From contig NZ_WKJK01000012.1 of NCBI RefSeq assembly GCF_009674535.1, positions 1 through 64,000 of the forward strand: 64,000 nucleotides of DNA, read 5' to 3'. The notes below the pieces were generated by a model. The model saw only the letters and a list, made by a program, of their open reading frames with translations, ran no database searches and was not told the origin of the DNA. Both the position numbers and the translations under genes were made by a program. Source of the stretch: Duganella guangzhouensis (GTDB lineage: Bacteria > Pseudomonadota > Gammaproteobacteria > Burkholderiales > Burkholderiaceae_D). This document shows, piece by piece, positions 8,477 through 16,342 of the stretch; the stretch's first letter is position 1; each line of letters opens with the position of its first letter.

Positions 8477-10228
8477 ATGCGTTTCTCCGATTTACGCATC
8501 ACCCACAAGCTCTATCTGGGCTTCGGTGGGGTGGTGCTGATACTGGCGATCCTGCTCGGCAGCGCCTACACTAACTTTTCCAGGCTGGCGCAAGCCAACG
8601 GCTGGAACAACCACACCCACCAGGTGATGGCGGCCACCCAGGCCATCCTCGAAAGCCTGCTCAACATGGAAACCGGCGAGCGTGGTTACGCGCTGACCGG
8701 TGAGGATGCCTCACTGGCGCCGCTCAAGGCCGGACAGGCGGCGTTTGCGGCCCAGCTCAAGCAAGCGCGCGAACTGACCGCCGACAATCCGGCGCAACAG
8801 GAGCGATTGCGCAAGCTGGAACAAGCGCAGCAGGCGTGGTATGGCTCGGCGGTGACGCCGGTGCTGGCGTTGCGTGCCAAGGCCAACGACGGCGCCAGCA
8901 TCGATCCACTGCTGCAGTTCGAACGCGAAGGCCGCGGCCGCGCCGGCATGGACAGCATGCGCACGCTGCTGAAGGAGATCAGCGACGCCGAAGAAAAGCT
9001 GATGACGCAGCGCGCCGCCGACGCCGATTCGCTGCAGTCGCTGACCGCCAACACCATTGTCATCGGCGGCATCCTGACCATCACGCTGGCGGCGGTGCTG
9101 GCCTGGCTGCTGAGCCGCAGCATCGTCAGACCATTGGTGGATGCGGTACGCATCGCCCGCACCGTGGCAGCCGGCGACCTCAGCGGCCGCATCGAGGCGC
9201 GCTCGCGCGATGAAACCGGGCAAATGCTGCAGGCACTGGGCGACATGAATCAGAGCCTGCTGCAGATCGTCGGCGAGGTGCGGCGCGGCACGGATACCAT
9301 CGCCACCGCCACCGGTGAAATCGCGCGCGGCAACCAGGATTTGTCCAGCCGCACCGAGCAGCAGGCCAGTTCACTGGAGGAAACCGCGTCCTCGATGGAA
9401 CAACTGACCGGCACCGTCAAGCAAAATGCCGATCATGCGCGCCAGGCCAATCAGCTGGCGGCCTCGGCCTCCGAGGTGGCCAGTCGTGGCGGCGCGGTGG
9501 TGGCGCAAGTGGTCGATACCATGCAGGCGATCAGCGTGGCCTCGCAGAATATTGTCGAGATTATCGCGACCATCGACGGGATTGCGTTCCAGACCAATAT
9601 CCTGGCCTTGAACGCGGCGGTGGAAGCGGCCCGCGCCGGCGAGCAGGGGCGCGGCTTTGCGGTGGTGGCGTCCGAGGTGCGCACGCTGGCGCAGCGCTCG
9701 GCGGCGGCGGCCAAGGAAATCAAGCAGCTGATCGGCGATTCGGTCGAGAAGGTCGATGCCGGCAGCCAGCTGGTGCAACAGGCTGGCGCCACCATGCAGG
9801 AGGTGGTCGGCAGCGTGCAGCGGGTGACCAGCATCATGCAGGATATCGCCGCCGCCAGCGAACAGCAGATTGCCGGCATAGAGCAAATCAACCACGCCAT
9901 CAGCCAGATGGATACGGTGACGCAGCAGAACGCGGCGCTGGTCGAACAGGCGGCAGCGGCGGCGGCGGCTTTGCAGGAACAGGCCGCCACCCAGGCCAGC
10001 GTGGTCAGCGTGTTCAAGCTGGCCGATGGCGACGCGCACCGCGTCCCCGCCGTGCCGGCCCTCGGCAGCGCCGTTGCGCGGCCGGCCGCCAGCCGGGTCC
10101 TCGCGCCACGCGTCGCCCAGCGCGCTCCTCAACGCGTCGCACCGCGCGCGGCCACAATGCCACCGCCGGCTAGCGCCAAGCGGCCGGCGCCATCGAAGGC
10201 GGCCGGTGACGACTGGGAGGAATTCTGA
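8477..10228 (+). CDS. Methyl-accepting chemotaxis protein with CHASE3 sensor
   Basis: This is a transmembrane chemoreceptor of 583 aa. Membrane helices lie at about residues 13-31 and 193-213. The periplasmic part carries the CHASE3 hallmark METGERGYALTGE. A HAMP domain (about 214-266) and a long signalling coiled coil follow, with the conserved hairpin tip near residues 378-405 (AVEAARAGEQGRGFAVVASE) that contacts CheA and CheW. The C-terminus ends DDWEEF, matching the WxxF-type pentapeptide that tethers CheR or CheB, after a Pro/Ala-rich linker. The ligand cannot be told from the sequence. A GGAGG at 8464-8468 serves the ATG. Confidence 0.94.
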   Translation: MRFSDLRITHKLYLGFGGVVLILAILLGSAYTNFSRLAQANGWNNHTHQVMAATQAILESLLNMETGERGYALTGEDASLAPLKAGQAAFAAQLKQARELTADNPAQQERLRKLEQAQQAWYGSAVTPVLALRAKANDGASIDPLLQFEREGRGRAGMDSMRTLLKEISDAEEKLMTQRAADADSLQSLTANTIVIGGILTITLAAVLAWLLSRSIVRPLVDAVRIARTVAAGDLSGRIEARSRDETGQMLQALGDMNQSLLQIVGEVRRGTDTIATATGEIARGNQDLSSRTEQQASSLEETASSMEQLTGTVKQNADHARQANQLAASASEVASRGGAVVAQVVDTMQAISVASQNIVEIIATIDGIAFQTNILALNAAVEAARAGEQGRGFAVVASEVRTLAQRSAAAAKEIKQLIGDSVEKVDAGSQLVQQAGATMQEVVGSVQRVTSIMQDIAAASEQQIAGIEQINHAISQMDTVTQQNAALVEQAAAAAAALQEQAATQASVVSVFKLADGDAHRVPAVPALGSAVARPAASRVLAPRVAQRAPQRVAPRAATMPPPASAKRPAPSKAAGDDWEEF

Positions 10229-10275
10229 ACCAGCCCTCGCCCTATGCCGACGGCCGCCTGCACGCGCGGCCGGAG

Positions 10276-10935
10276 GTGTTGTGGCTGGTCGCCCACCAGC
10301 GCCAGCCGGCGCTGGCGCAAGGCACGCATCAACTGTCGTTTGCCGATGGCCGCAAGGCGGTGCTGCACGTGCCGCCGCATGCCGACGAGCAGCGTCTGCC
10401 GCTGCTGCTATTGCTGCACGGCGCCGCCGGCCAGCATGGCGGCGGCGATCACCTGGCGCTGGCGCATGCGATCCGGCACCACAGCCTGCTGCTGATCCCC
10501 GACGCGCTGTCCACCAGCTGGGATTTCCTGCGCGGCGGCTTCGGCGCCGACCTCGCCTTCCTCGACCGCGCCATGCTGTGGACCATGCAACGCTACCAGG
10601 TCGACGAACACGCGATGACGATCGCCGGCTTTTCCGACGGCGCCTCCTACGCGCTGTCGGTGGGGCTGATGAATGGCCGCCTGTTCAGCGATATCGTGGC
10701 GTTCTCGCCCGGCTTCATGGCGCCGCTGCGGCGCGACGGCGATCCGCGCATCTTCATCGCCCACGGCAAGGAAGACGCGGTGCTGTCGGTGCAGCGCGGC
10801 CAGGCCATCGCCCAGCGCCTGGCCGGCGAAGGCTATCAGGTGGACTATCAGGAATTCGACGGCGCCCACATCGTCTCGCCGCCGCTGGCGCGCGCCGCCT
10901 TCAACCGGCTGGCACAGCCTCGGTCGCCAGACTGA
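10276..10935 (+). CDS. Alpha/beta hydrolase, carboxylesterase/phospholipase type
   Basis: This is a serine hydrolase of the predicted esterase (COG0400-like) group. Visible elements are the LLLLHGAAG oxyanion loop, the nucleophile elbow GFSDG with Ser120 (numbered from this start), the acidic residue in FIAHGKEDAVL and the histidine in FDGAHIV. The start is uncertain. GTG at 10276 is the first standard start in frame, but the frame stays open back into the end of the chemoreceptor gene, so a non-standard CTG start at 10225, just after GGAGG, is possible and would add 17 residues. Its 3' end overlaps the opposite-strand diguanylate cyclase by 35 bases. The substrate is unknown. Confidence 0.82.
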   Translation: MLWLVAHQRQPALAQGTHQLSFADGRKAVLHVPPHADEQRLPLLLLLHGAAGQHGGGDHLALAHAIRHHSLLLIPDALSTSWDFLRGGFGADLAFLDRAMLWTMQRYQVDEHAMTIAGFSDGASYALSVGLMNGRLFSDIVAFSPGFMAPLRRDGDPRIFIAHGKEDAVLSVQRGQAIAQRLAGEGYQVDYQEFDGAHIVSPPLARAAFNRLAQPRSPD

Positions 10936-12445
10936 CGCGGTTGCGTCCGGCCGACTTGGCCGCGTACAGCGCCTGGTCGGCCGCTTCCACCAGCATGCCC
11001 TGCAGATGGACGCCGCGCTGCGGTGTGATGGTGGCCACGCCGGCGCTCAGCGTCACCACGCCGAAGCCGCTGCCCTGGTGCGGCAGTTGCAGCTGTTCGA
11101 CCGCCTGACGGATGCGCTCGGCCACCGCCTGCGCGCCGGCCAGGTCGGTATTCGGCAGCAGGATGCCGATCTCCTCGCCGCCGTAGCGCGCGGTCAGGTC
11201 GCCGGGCCGCTTCGGCGTCAGTGCGCGGATCAGCTTGCTCACCGCGCGCAGCACCTCGTCGCCGGCGCTGTGGCCGTACCTGTCGTTGTACTGTTTGAAG
11301 TAATCGACGTCGATCATGATGAAGGCCAGCGTGTCCTCATGGCGGATGGCGCGGCTGAACTCATTGCCCAGCGTGACATCGAACTGGCGCCGGTTGGCCA
11401 GCCCGGTCAGGCCGTCCGACATGGCCTGGCGCTCCAGCGTGCGGTTGGCGCTTTCCAGCGCGTCGCGCGCGGTGCGCAGTTCGGCCTCGACCTCGCCACG
11501 CAGCTTGATCTGGTCCACCAGCCGCTTGCCGAAAAAGCCCAGCAGCGCCGCCAGCACCAACACCCCGATCGAGCGGGTGAAGGTGTCGCGCCGCCAGCGC
11601 TCCAGCATTTCGTCGCGCGACAGCGCCGCCGTCACAAACAGCGGATAGTGTTCCAGCGGCCGGAAGCACATCAGCCGCATCTGGCCGTCGTGGAAGGAAT
11701 GCAGGAAGGCGCTGGTGGTGCGCGCCGCGCCGCTCAGCTGGCTATAGTGGCGGAACAGCTCGCTGTCCACCATGCTGCCGCCGACCCGGCCGTTGTCGAA
11801 CGGCTGGCGCAGCATCAGCACGCCGCCGTTGGAAATCAGCGCCACCGCGCCGCGCGCGCCAACGTCAAAGCTCTGGTAAAAGCGGCGGAAGTAATCGACG
11901 TCCAGCGTGGCCAGCACCACGCCGCCGAAACTGCCGTCCGGCTTGTCCAGCCGGCGCGACACCGGGATGATCCACTTGCCGGTGGAGCGGCTGACCACTG
12001 GAATACCGACATGCGGCCCGCGCCCGCTGTGGGTGCGGTGATAGATGAAGTATTCGCGGTCGGCGTTGTTGTAGGCCTGGTTTTGCACGCCGCGCGAATT
12101 GACGATCCAGCGGCCGTCCTCGTCATAAACGTAGAGGCCGATCAGCTGCGGCAGATTGATCACCTGCGCCACCATCTGGCGCTCGACGCGGCGCAGCGCC
12201 GGCGCGCCCTGCCCCTCGGTCTCGATGCGCTCGACGATATCGGCCAGCGCGATATCGGCCGCCTTGATGGTGTCGTCGGCCTGTTGCGACATCGCGCGCG
12301 TCACGTTGGCGCCCAGCCGCTCCATCTCCTGCAGCAGTTCGTCGCGCATGGTCAAGCTGCGCCAGACGTCGACGCCGACCAGCGACAGGCATACCACGCC
12401 GACAAACACCGTGGCCCAGAAGGTAATCGTAAAGCGCTTGAACAT
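10901..12445 (-). CDS. Membrane-anchored diguanylate cyclase with periplasmic dCache-like sensor
   Basis: This protein should make c-di-GMP in response to an extracytoplasmic signal. There is an N-terminal membrane helix (about residues 8-28), a periplasmic region of about 250 residues with a Cache/PAS-like fold (YVYDEDGRWIVNSRG, DREYFIYHR), a second helix near 290 and a short coiled coil. The GGDEF domain follows. Its active-site motif reads GGEEI (about 420-424) instead of GGEEF. An inhibitory RxxD site, RPGD, lies five residues before it, so product feedback is likely. The last-position change is conservative and activity is still probable. The 3' end overlaps the esterase gene tail to tail. 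Confidence 0.9.
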   Translation of the reverse strand: MFKRFTITFWATVFVGVVCLSLVGVDVWRSLTMRDELLQEMERLGANVTRAMSQQADDTIKAADIALADIVERIETEGQGAPALRRVERQMVAQVINLPQLIGLYVYDEDGRWIVNSRGVQNQAYNNADREYFIYHRTHSGRGPHVGIPVVSRSTGKWIIPVSRRLDKPDGSFGGVVLATLDVDYFRRFYQSFDVGARGAVALISNGGVLMLRQPFDNGRVGGSMVDSELFRHYSQLSGAARTTSAFLHSFHDGQMRLMCFRPLEHYPLFVTAALSRDEMLERWRRDTFTRSIGVLVLAALLGFFGKRLVDQIKLRGEVEAELRTARDALESANRTLERQAMSDGLTGLANRRQFDVTLGNEFSRAIRHEDTLAFIMIDVDYFKQYNDRYGHSAGDEVLRAVSKLIRALTPKRPGDLTARYGGEEIGILLPNTDLAGAQAVAERIRQAVEQLQLPHQGSGFGVVTLSAGVATITPQRGVHLQGMLVEAADQALYAAKSAGRNRVSLATEAVPAG

Positions 12446-12505
12446 ATTGGCTCGCAGGGCTTTGCTCTCCCGCTGTTATACCGCAAATCGCCCCTGCCGT
12501 GACGC

Positions 12506-13549
12506 TCAGCCTGGCTTCAGCATGGGTTGCAGGCTGTGCCAGGCCAATTCCGGTGTCAGCTTGACCATGCAATCCTGGTGGCCCAGCGGGCATTCGCGCT
12601 GCTTGCACGGCGCGCAATCGAGCCGCAGCGACAGCGAGGCCGCCAGGTCGGAGAACGGCGGCGCGTGGTCGGGATCGGTCGGGCCATACAGCGCCAGCAC
12701 CGGCCGGTTCAGCGCCGAGGCGATGTGCAGCAGGCCGGAATCGTTGGCCACCACCGCCGCCGTACAGGCGATCAGCGCGATCGCCTCGGCCAGGCTGGTG
12801 GCGCCGGCCAGGTTGAACGCCGCCGTCCCGGCCGGCAGGCCGGCCGCCACTTCGGCGCAGGCTTCCTGATCCTTGGGCGAGCCCAGCAACGCGATCTGGG
12901 TCGATGGATCGCGCGTCAGCACCGCTTGCGCCAGGCCGGCGAAATGGCGCGCCGGCCAGCGCTTGGCGCCGCCGAATTCGGCGCCCGGCGCCATCGCGAT
13001 CAGCGGCCGCGCCGGATCGATGCCATGGCGCTGCAGCACCGCCGCGATCTGCGCCGGGCTGGCCACCAGCCGCGGCTTGGGCAGCGCGGCGCGCAGACCG
13101 GGTCCCTGCACCGTCACCGGCGGCTTGGCCAGCGCCGCGTAAAACGCCACCATCGGCCGCGGCGGCACTTCATCGTGGTGCATCAGATTGATCATGCCGT
13201 AGCGGCTTTCACCCTTGTAGCCGACGCGTTGCTTGATCCCCGCCAGCCACGGGATCAGCGCGTACTTGATGGTGTTGGGCAGCACATAGGCATCGGCGTA
13301 GCCGCGCTTGCGCAGCAGGCGGGCGAATTGCCAGCGCTGCTTCAATTGCAGCGCGCCGTGGCGGAACGGGGTTTCCAGCACCTCGTCGACCTCGGCCACC
13401 TGGCGCCATACCGGCGACACCGCCGGCGGCGCCAGCACATCGATCGGCCGCTCCGGATGGGCGGCGCGCAGCAGTTGCAGCAGCGGCTGCGCCATTACCG
13501 CGTCACCGATCCAGTTGGGGGAAATAATCAGGGTGCGCAGCTCACTCAC
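12506..13549 (-). CDS. waaF: ADP-heptose:LPS heptosyltransferase II WaaF
   Basis: WaaF adds the second heptose to the LPS inner core at the cytoplasmic face of the inner membrane. The 347-aa protein has the GT9 N-terminus ISPNWIGDAVMAQPLLQLL, the PNTIKYALIPWLAGIKQRVG stretch typical of WaaF, and the nucleotide-sugar region ALYGPTDPDHAPP. I chose the GTG at 13549. A GAGGAG lies just upstream, and the GTGA overlaps the stop of the upstream O-antigen ligase gene by 4 bases, which indicates coupling. A longer form starting at 13576 is possible but would add residues unlike the family. Other GT9 heptosyltransferases are the main alternative. Confidence 0.9.
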   Translation of the reverse strand: MSELRTLIISPNWIGDAVMAQPLLQLLRAAHPERPIDVLAPPAVSPVWRQVAEVDEVLETPFRHGALQLKQRWQFARLLRKRGYADAYVLPNTIKYALIPWLAGIKQRVGYKGESRYGMINLMHHDEVPPRPMVAFYAALAKPPVTVQGPGLRAALPKPRLVASPAQIAAVLQRHGIDPARPLIAMAPGAEFGGAKRWPARHFAGLAQAVLTRDPSTQIALLGSPKDQEACAEVAAGLPAGTAAFNLAGATSLAEAIALIACTAAVVANDSGLLHIASALNRPVLALYGPTDPDHAPPFSDLAASLSLRLDCAPCKQRECPLGHQDCMVKLTPELAWHSLQPMLKPG

Positions 13550-14772
13550 GGCGTCTCCTCTTTGGCGGTCAAGCACAGCCCGGCCAGCAGGAACAACATC
13601 ATCGCGTAGAACATGCTGCTGAGCACAGACCAGAAGATCACCTCGGTCAGGCCAAAGCTGAAGTAGCTCAGCACCAGCAACATGCCGGCCAGCGCCGGCG
13701 CGGCCGGGGCGCCGTGCCGCAGCTGGCGCAGGAAGAACAGGAACGGCACGATCAGCGTGCCCAGCCAGGCCAGCAGGCCGACCACGCCGCCCAGCACCAG
13801 CGTCTGCATGATGTCATTGTGAAAATGCTCGAACTCCAGCACAAACGGCTGGGCGCGCTTGTCGGTAACCAGTTGCTCCAGCTCGGCGCGGGCCTGGCGC
13901 GGGCTGACGCCAAACCACGGATGCTGGGCGACCAACTGGCCGGCGCTGCGCCACAGCTCCAGCCGGATGCCAACGCTGGTATAGCTTTCACCGCCGTTGA
14001 AATACTGCTGGACGTCGTTGAAGCCCTGATCGACGCGCTCGCGGGCGCCGGTCTGCGGAATGAAGTAAGTACTCACCAAAAACGCCAGCGCCAGCAGCGC
14101 CACCGCCTTGCGCCAGCGGCCGCGCAGCACATGGCCGTAGCAGCCGAGCAGAATGGCTGAAAACACGATGGCCAGCCAGCCGCCACGGGTGCCGGTGGCG
14201 ATCGAGCCGGCCAGGCCGGCCAGCGCGCCCAGGCTGGGCCAGACCGCGCTGCGGCCGGCGAAGTCCAGCGTGCCGGCCAGGCACATCAGGCCCAGGCACA
14301 GCATGATGTCGCCAAACGTGATCGAATTAATCAGGCCGCCGGGACGGTCGACACCCATGCCCCAGCGCTGGTAGACGATGAACACGGCGCCGGCGACAGC
14401 GCCGGCGATCATGCCCCACCACAGCGCCTTGCGTTGGGGACGGCAGGCCAGCACGGTCAGCATGACGGTGGACGCGGCCAGCATGCGCAGCGGTTTTTCC
14501 ATGTCGCGCAGGCGGCCGTCGTGGTTGAACAGCACGAACAGCAGCGCCAACAGCCAGACCGCGCCGAACGCTATCAATACGCCGCGAATGTCAGTAAGAT
14601 GGCGCCTCAATGCCGCCCAGCCCTGACGCCGGTAGACAATCGCCGTCACCAGGAACACAAAGCTGCACAGGCCGACACCGAAGTTGGTGATCAGCAGCAG
14701 GAACGGGAACAGGAAGATCAGGCTGTGGATGAAGACAGTGCTGGCAGGGGACTGGGGTGAGGTATTATTCAT
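13546..14772 (-). CDS. O-antigen ligase family membrane protein (WaaL/Wzy_C type)
   Basis: This is a polytopic inner-membrane protein of 408 aa with about ten hydrophobic segments. A large periplasmic loop around residues 225-310 contains WFGVSPRQARAELE and EFEHFHNDIMQTLVLGG; the HNDIMQ stretch is the usual Wzy_C/WaaL signature (H-N-x-[IYF]-[LM]). Such proteins either ligate O-antigen onto lipid A-core or polymerise it. Its coupling to waaF (4-base overlap) favours a role in LPS assembly, most likely ligation. The ATG at 14772 faces a short divergent promoter region shared with the GT2 gene. Confidence 0.82.
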   Translation of the reverse strand: MNNTSPQSPASTVFIHSLIFLFPFLLLITNFGVGLCSFVFLVTAIVYRRQGWAALRRHLTDIRGVLIAFGAVWLLALLFVLFNHDGRLRDMEKPLRMLAASTVMLTVLACRPQRKALWWGMIAGAVAGAVFIVYQRWGMGVDRPGGLINSITFGDIMLCLGLMCLAGTLDFAGRSAVWPSLGALAGLAGSIATGTRGGWLAIVFSAILLGCYGHVLRGRWRKAVALLALAFLVSTYFIPQTGARERVDQGFNDVQQYFNGGESYTSVGIRLELWRSAGQLVAQHPWFGVSPRQARAELEQLVTDKRAQPFVLEFEHFHNDIMQTLVLGGVVGLLAWLGTLIVPFLFFLRQLRHGAPAAPALAGMLLVLSYFSFGLTEVIFWSVLSSMFYAMMLFLLAGLCLTAKEETP

Positions 14773-14826
14773 TCATATTATCGATTATTGCAGACAAGCA
14801 ATCCGCCACAGCGAGCTCGCAGAACC

Positions 14827-15639
14827 ATGTCATCCGCCCTTATTTCCGTCGTCATCACCACCTACAACCGGCCGGATGCACTCACCGCCGTCGTCCAGGC
14901 CTTGTTCACCCAGGACAACCTTGGCTTCGAAATCATTATCGCTGATGACGGCTCCGGCCACAACACACAGCAGGCGGTAGCGGCCTTGCAGGCGCGTTCG
15001 CCGGTGCCGCTGCGCCATGTGTGGCAGGAAGACCTGGGATTCCGCGCCGCCCGCGCGCGCAACCTCGGCACGCTGGACGCCAAGGGCGATTACATCATCT
15101 TCCTTGACGGCGACTGCGTGCCGCAGCGGGATTTTATCAGCCAGCACCGCAAACTGGCGCAAGCCGGTTATCTGGTGCAGGGCAGCCGCATCTTGCTGAA
15201 TCAACAAGCGACGGCGCGCGTGCTGAGCCAGCCGCTGGATTTGCAAGCGCTGAGCGCGGGCGAGAAACTGGCGTGGCGCCGCAGTGGCGCGCTCAACAAA
15301 GTGCTGCCGCTGCTGCTGAGTTTGCCCGACATCGGCCGCACCAGCACCCGCTTCAGCTGGCGCCGCATCAAAAGCTGCAACCTGGCGGTATGGCGGGTTG
15401 ATCTGGAGCGGGTCAACGGCTTTGACGAAAGCTTCCTTGGCTGGGGCCACGAAGATTCGGATCTGGTGGTCCGGCTCTACAACGCCGGCGTGATGCGCAA
15501 GGATGGCGCCTACGCCACCGAAGTCTTCCACCTATGGCACAAAGAAGCCGCGCGCGACCAGGAAACCAGCAACCGCGCCGTCGTCCTGCAACGCGCCGTC
15601 GACCGCACCATCGAAGCAGTCAAAGGCCTGCGCGGCTAA
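14827..15639 (+). CDS. Family 2 glycosyltransferase with galactosyltransferase-like C-terminus
   Basis: This 270-aa cytosolic GT-A enzyme has ISVVITTYNRPDAL at the N-terminus, the DXD-like LDGDCVP near residue 97, and the second conserved block GWGHEDSDLVVRLYNAG of the C-terminal galactosyltransferase motif (about 190-225). It probably adds a sugar to the LPS core or a related glycan, in line with the divergent waaF/ligase genes. The start is ATG at 14827. A TTG at 14788 would add 13 residues not seen in such proteins, so I rejected it. The acceptor and donor are unknown. Confidence 0.87.
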   Translation: MSSALISVVITTYNRPDALTAVVQALFTQDNLGFEIIIADDGSGHNTQQAVAALQARSPVPLRHVWQEDLGFRAARARNLGTLDAKGDYIIFLDGDCVPQRDFISQHRKLAQAGYLVQGSRILLNQQATARVLSQPLDLQALSAGEKLAWRRSGALNKVLPLLLSLPDIGRTSTRFSWRRIKSCNLAVWRVDLERVNGFDESFLGWGHEDSDLVVRLYNAGVMRKDGAYATEVFHLWHKEAARDQETSNRAVVLQRAVDRTIEAVKGLRG

Positions 15640-15644
15640 GCCCG

Positions 15645-15732
15645 TGTCCACTTCGGGGTCAGTTCCAAAAATCGGACATTGGGTCGCGCGCGACCCAATG
15701 TCCGATTTTTGGAACTGACCCCGAAGTGGACA
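15645..15732. repeat. 88-bp perfect inverted repeat (REP/MITE-like)
   Basis: The 44-base left arm is an exact reverse complement of the right arm, meeting at a GCG/CGC-rich centre (between 15688 and 15689). The outer parts read TCCACTTCGGGGTCAGTTCC and its complement. It fills the gap between the GT2 gene and the convergent response regulator, starting 5 bases after the GT2 stop and ending 1 base before the regulator's stop. It could act as a transcription barrier for both genes. The GGGGTCAG-TCC core also occurs in the repeat cluster at 55027-55232. Confidence 0.9.
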
Positions 15733-15733
15733 T

Positions 15734-16342
15734 TTATTGGTCGAGCATGCTGATGCGGACCAGGTCGGCGACGTTGTCGACCCCCAGCTTGCTCATCAGC
15801 CGCGCTTTGTGCACTTCCACCGTGCGTACGCTGATGCCCAGCGCCGGGCCGATGTCGCGGTTGTGCCGCCCCAGCACGACCAACTGCATCACTTCGCGCT
15901 CGCGCGGGGTCAGCTCGCTCAGCAGGTTGGCGCTCTGGCTGCGGCGCTGCAGCTCGCTGCGCACGCTGCGCGCCCGCGTCAGCGCTTCGTCGATGGCGGC
16001 GATCAGCTTGGCGTCGTCAAACGGCTTTTCCAGAAAATCCACCGCGTCGGCCTTGAACGCGGTGCGTGCCGTGTTGACGTCGCCATGGCCGCTCATGATG
16101 ATCACCGGGATTTTGCAGCCACGCTCGATCAGCTCGCGCTGCAAGGCCAGCCCATCCATGCCGGACATGCGGATGTCGATCAGCAGGCAGCCACTCCACG
16201 TCGCCTGCCAGCCCTGCAGAAAGGCTTCGGCGCTGCCGAACACGGCGGTCCGGTAACCGCGCACGCCCAGCAGCAGGCCCAGCGCATCGCGCACCGCCGG
16301 GTCGTCATCGACAATGAATACGGTTAAATCATGCTGCAACAT
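15734..16342 (-). CDS. FixJ-family response regulator (receiver + LuxR HTH)
   Basis: This is a 202-aa response regulator. The receiver domain has the acidic pocket VDDDP (residues 11-15), the phospho-acceptor Asp56 in LLIDIRMSGMDG, the MSGHGD loop and the Lys of FLEKPFDD. A LuxR-type helix-turn-helix follows (about 135-195), with LTPREREVMQLVVLG and GISVRTVEVHKARLMSKLG. It is a DNA-binding transcription factor controlled by the histidine kinase encoded just upstream; the two genes overlap by 14 bases, so they are co-translated. Its target genes are unknown. The gene ends against the 88-bp palindrome. Confidence 0.93.
   Translation of the reverse strand: MLQHDLTVFIVDDDPAVRDALGLLLGVRGYRTAVFGSAEAFLQGWQATWSGCLLIDIRMSGMDGLALQRELIERGCKIPVIIMSGHGDVNTARTAFKADAVDFLEKPFDDAKLIAAIDEALTRARSVRSELQRRSQSANLLSELTPREREVMQLVVLGRHNRDIGPALGISVRTVEVHKARLMSKLGVDNVADLVRISMLDQ

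Noticed and set aside
12527..13609. + strand frame opposite waaF
   Set aside because: Antisense shadow rich in Arg, Gln and His; waaF is well supported on the minus strand.
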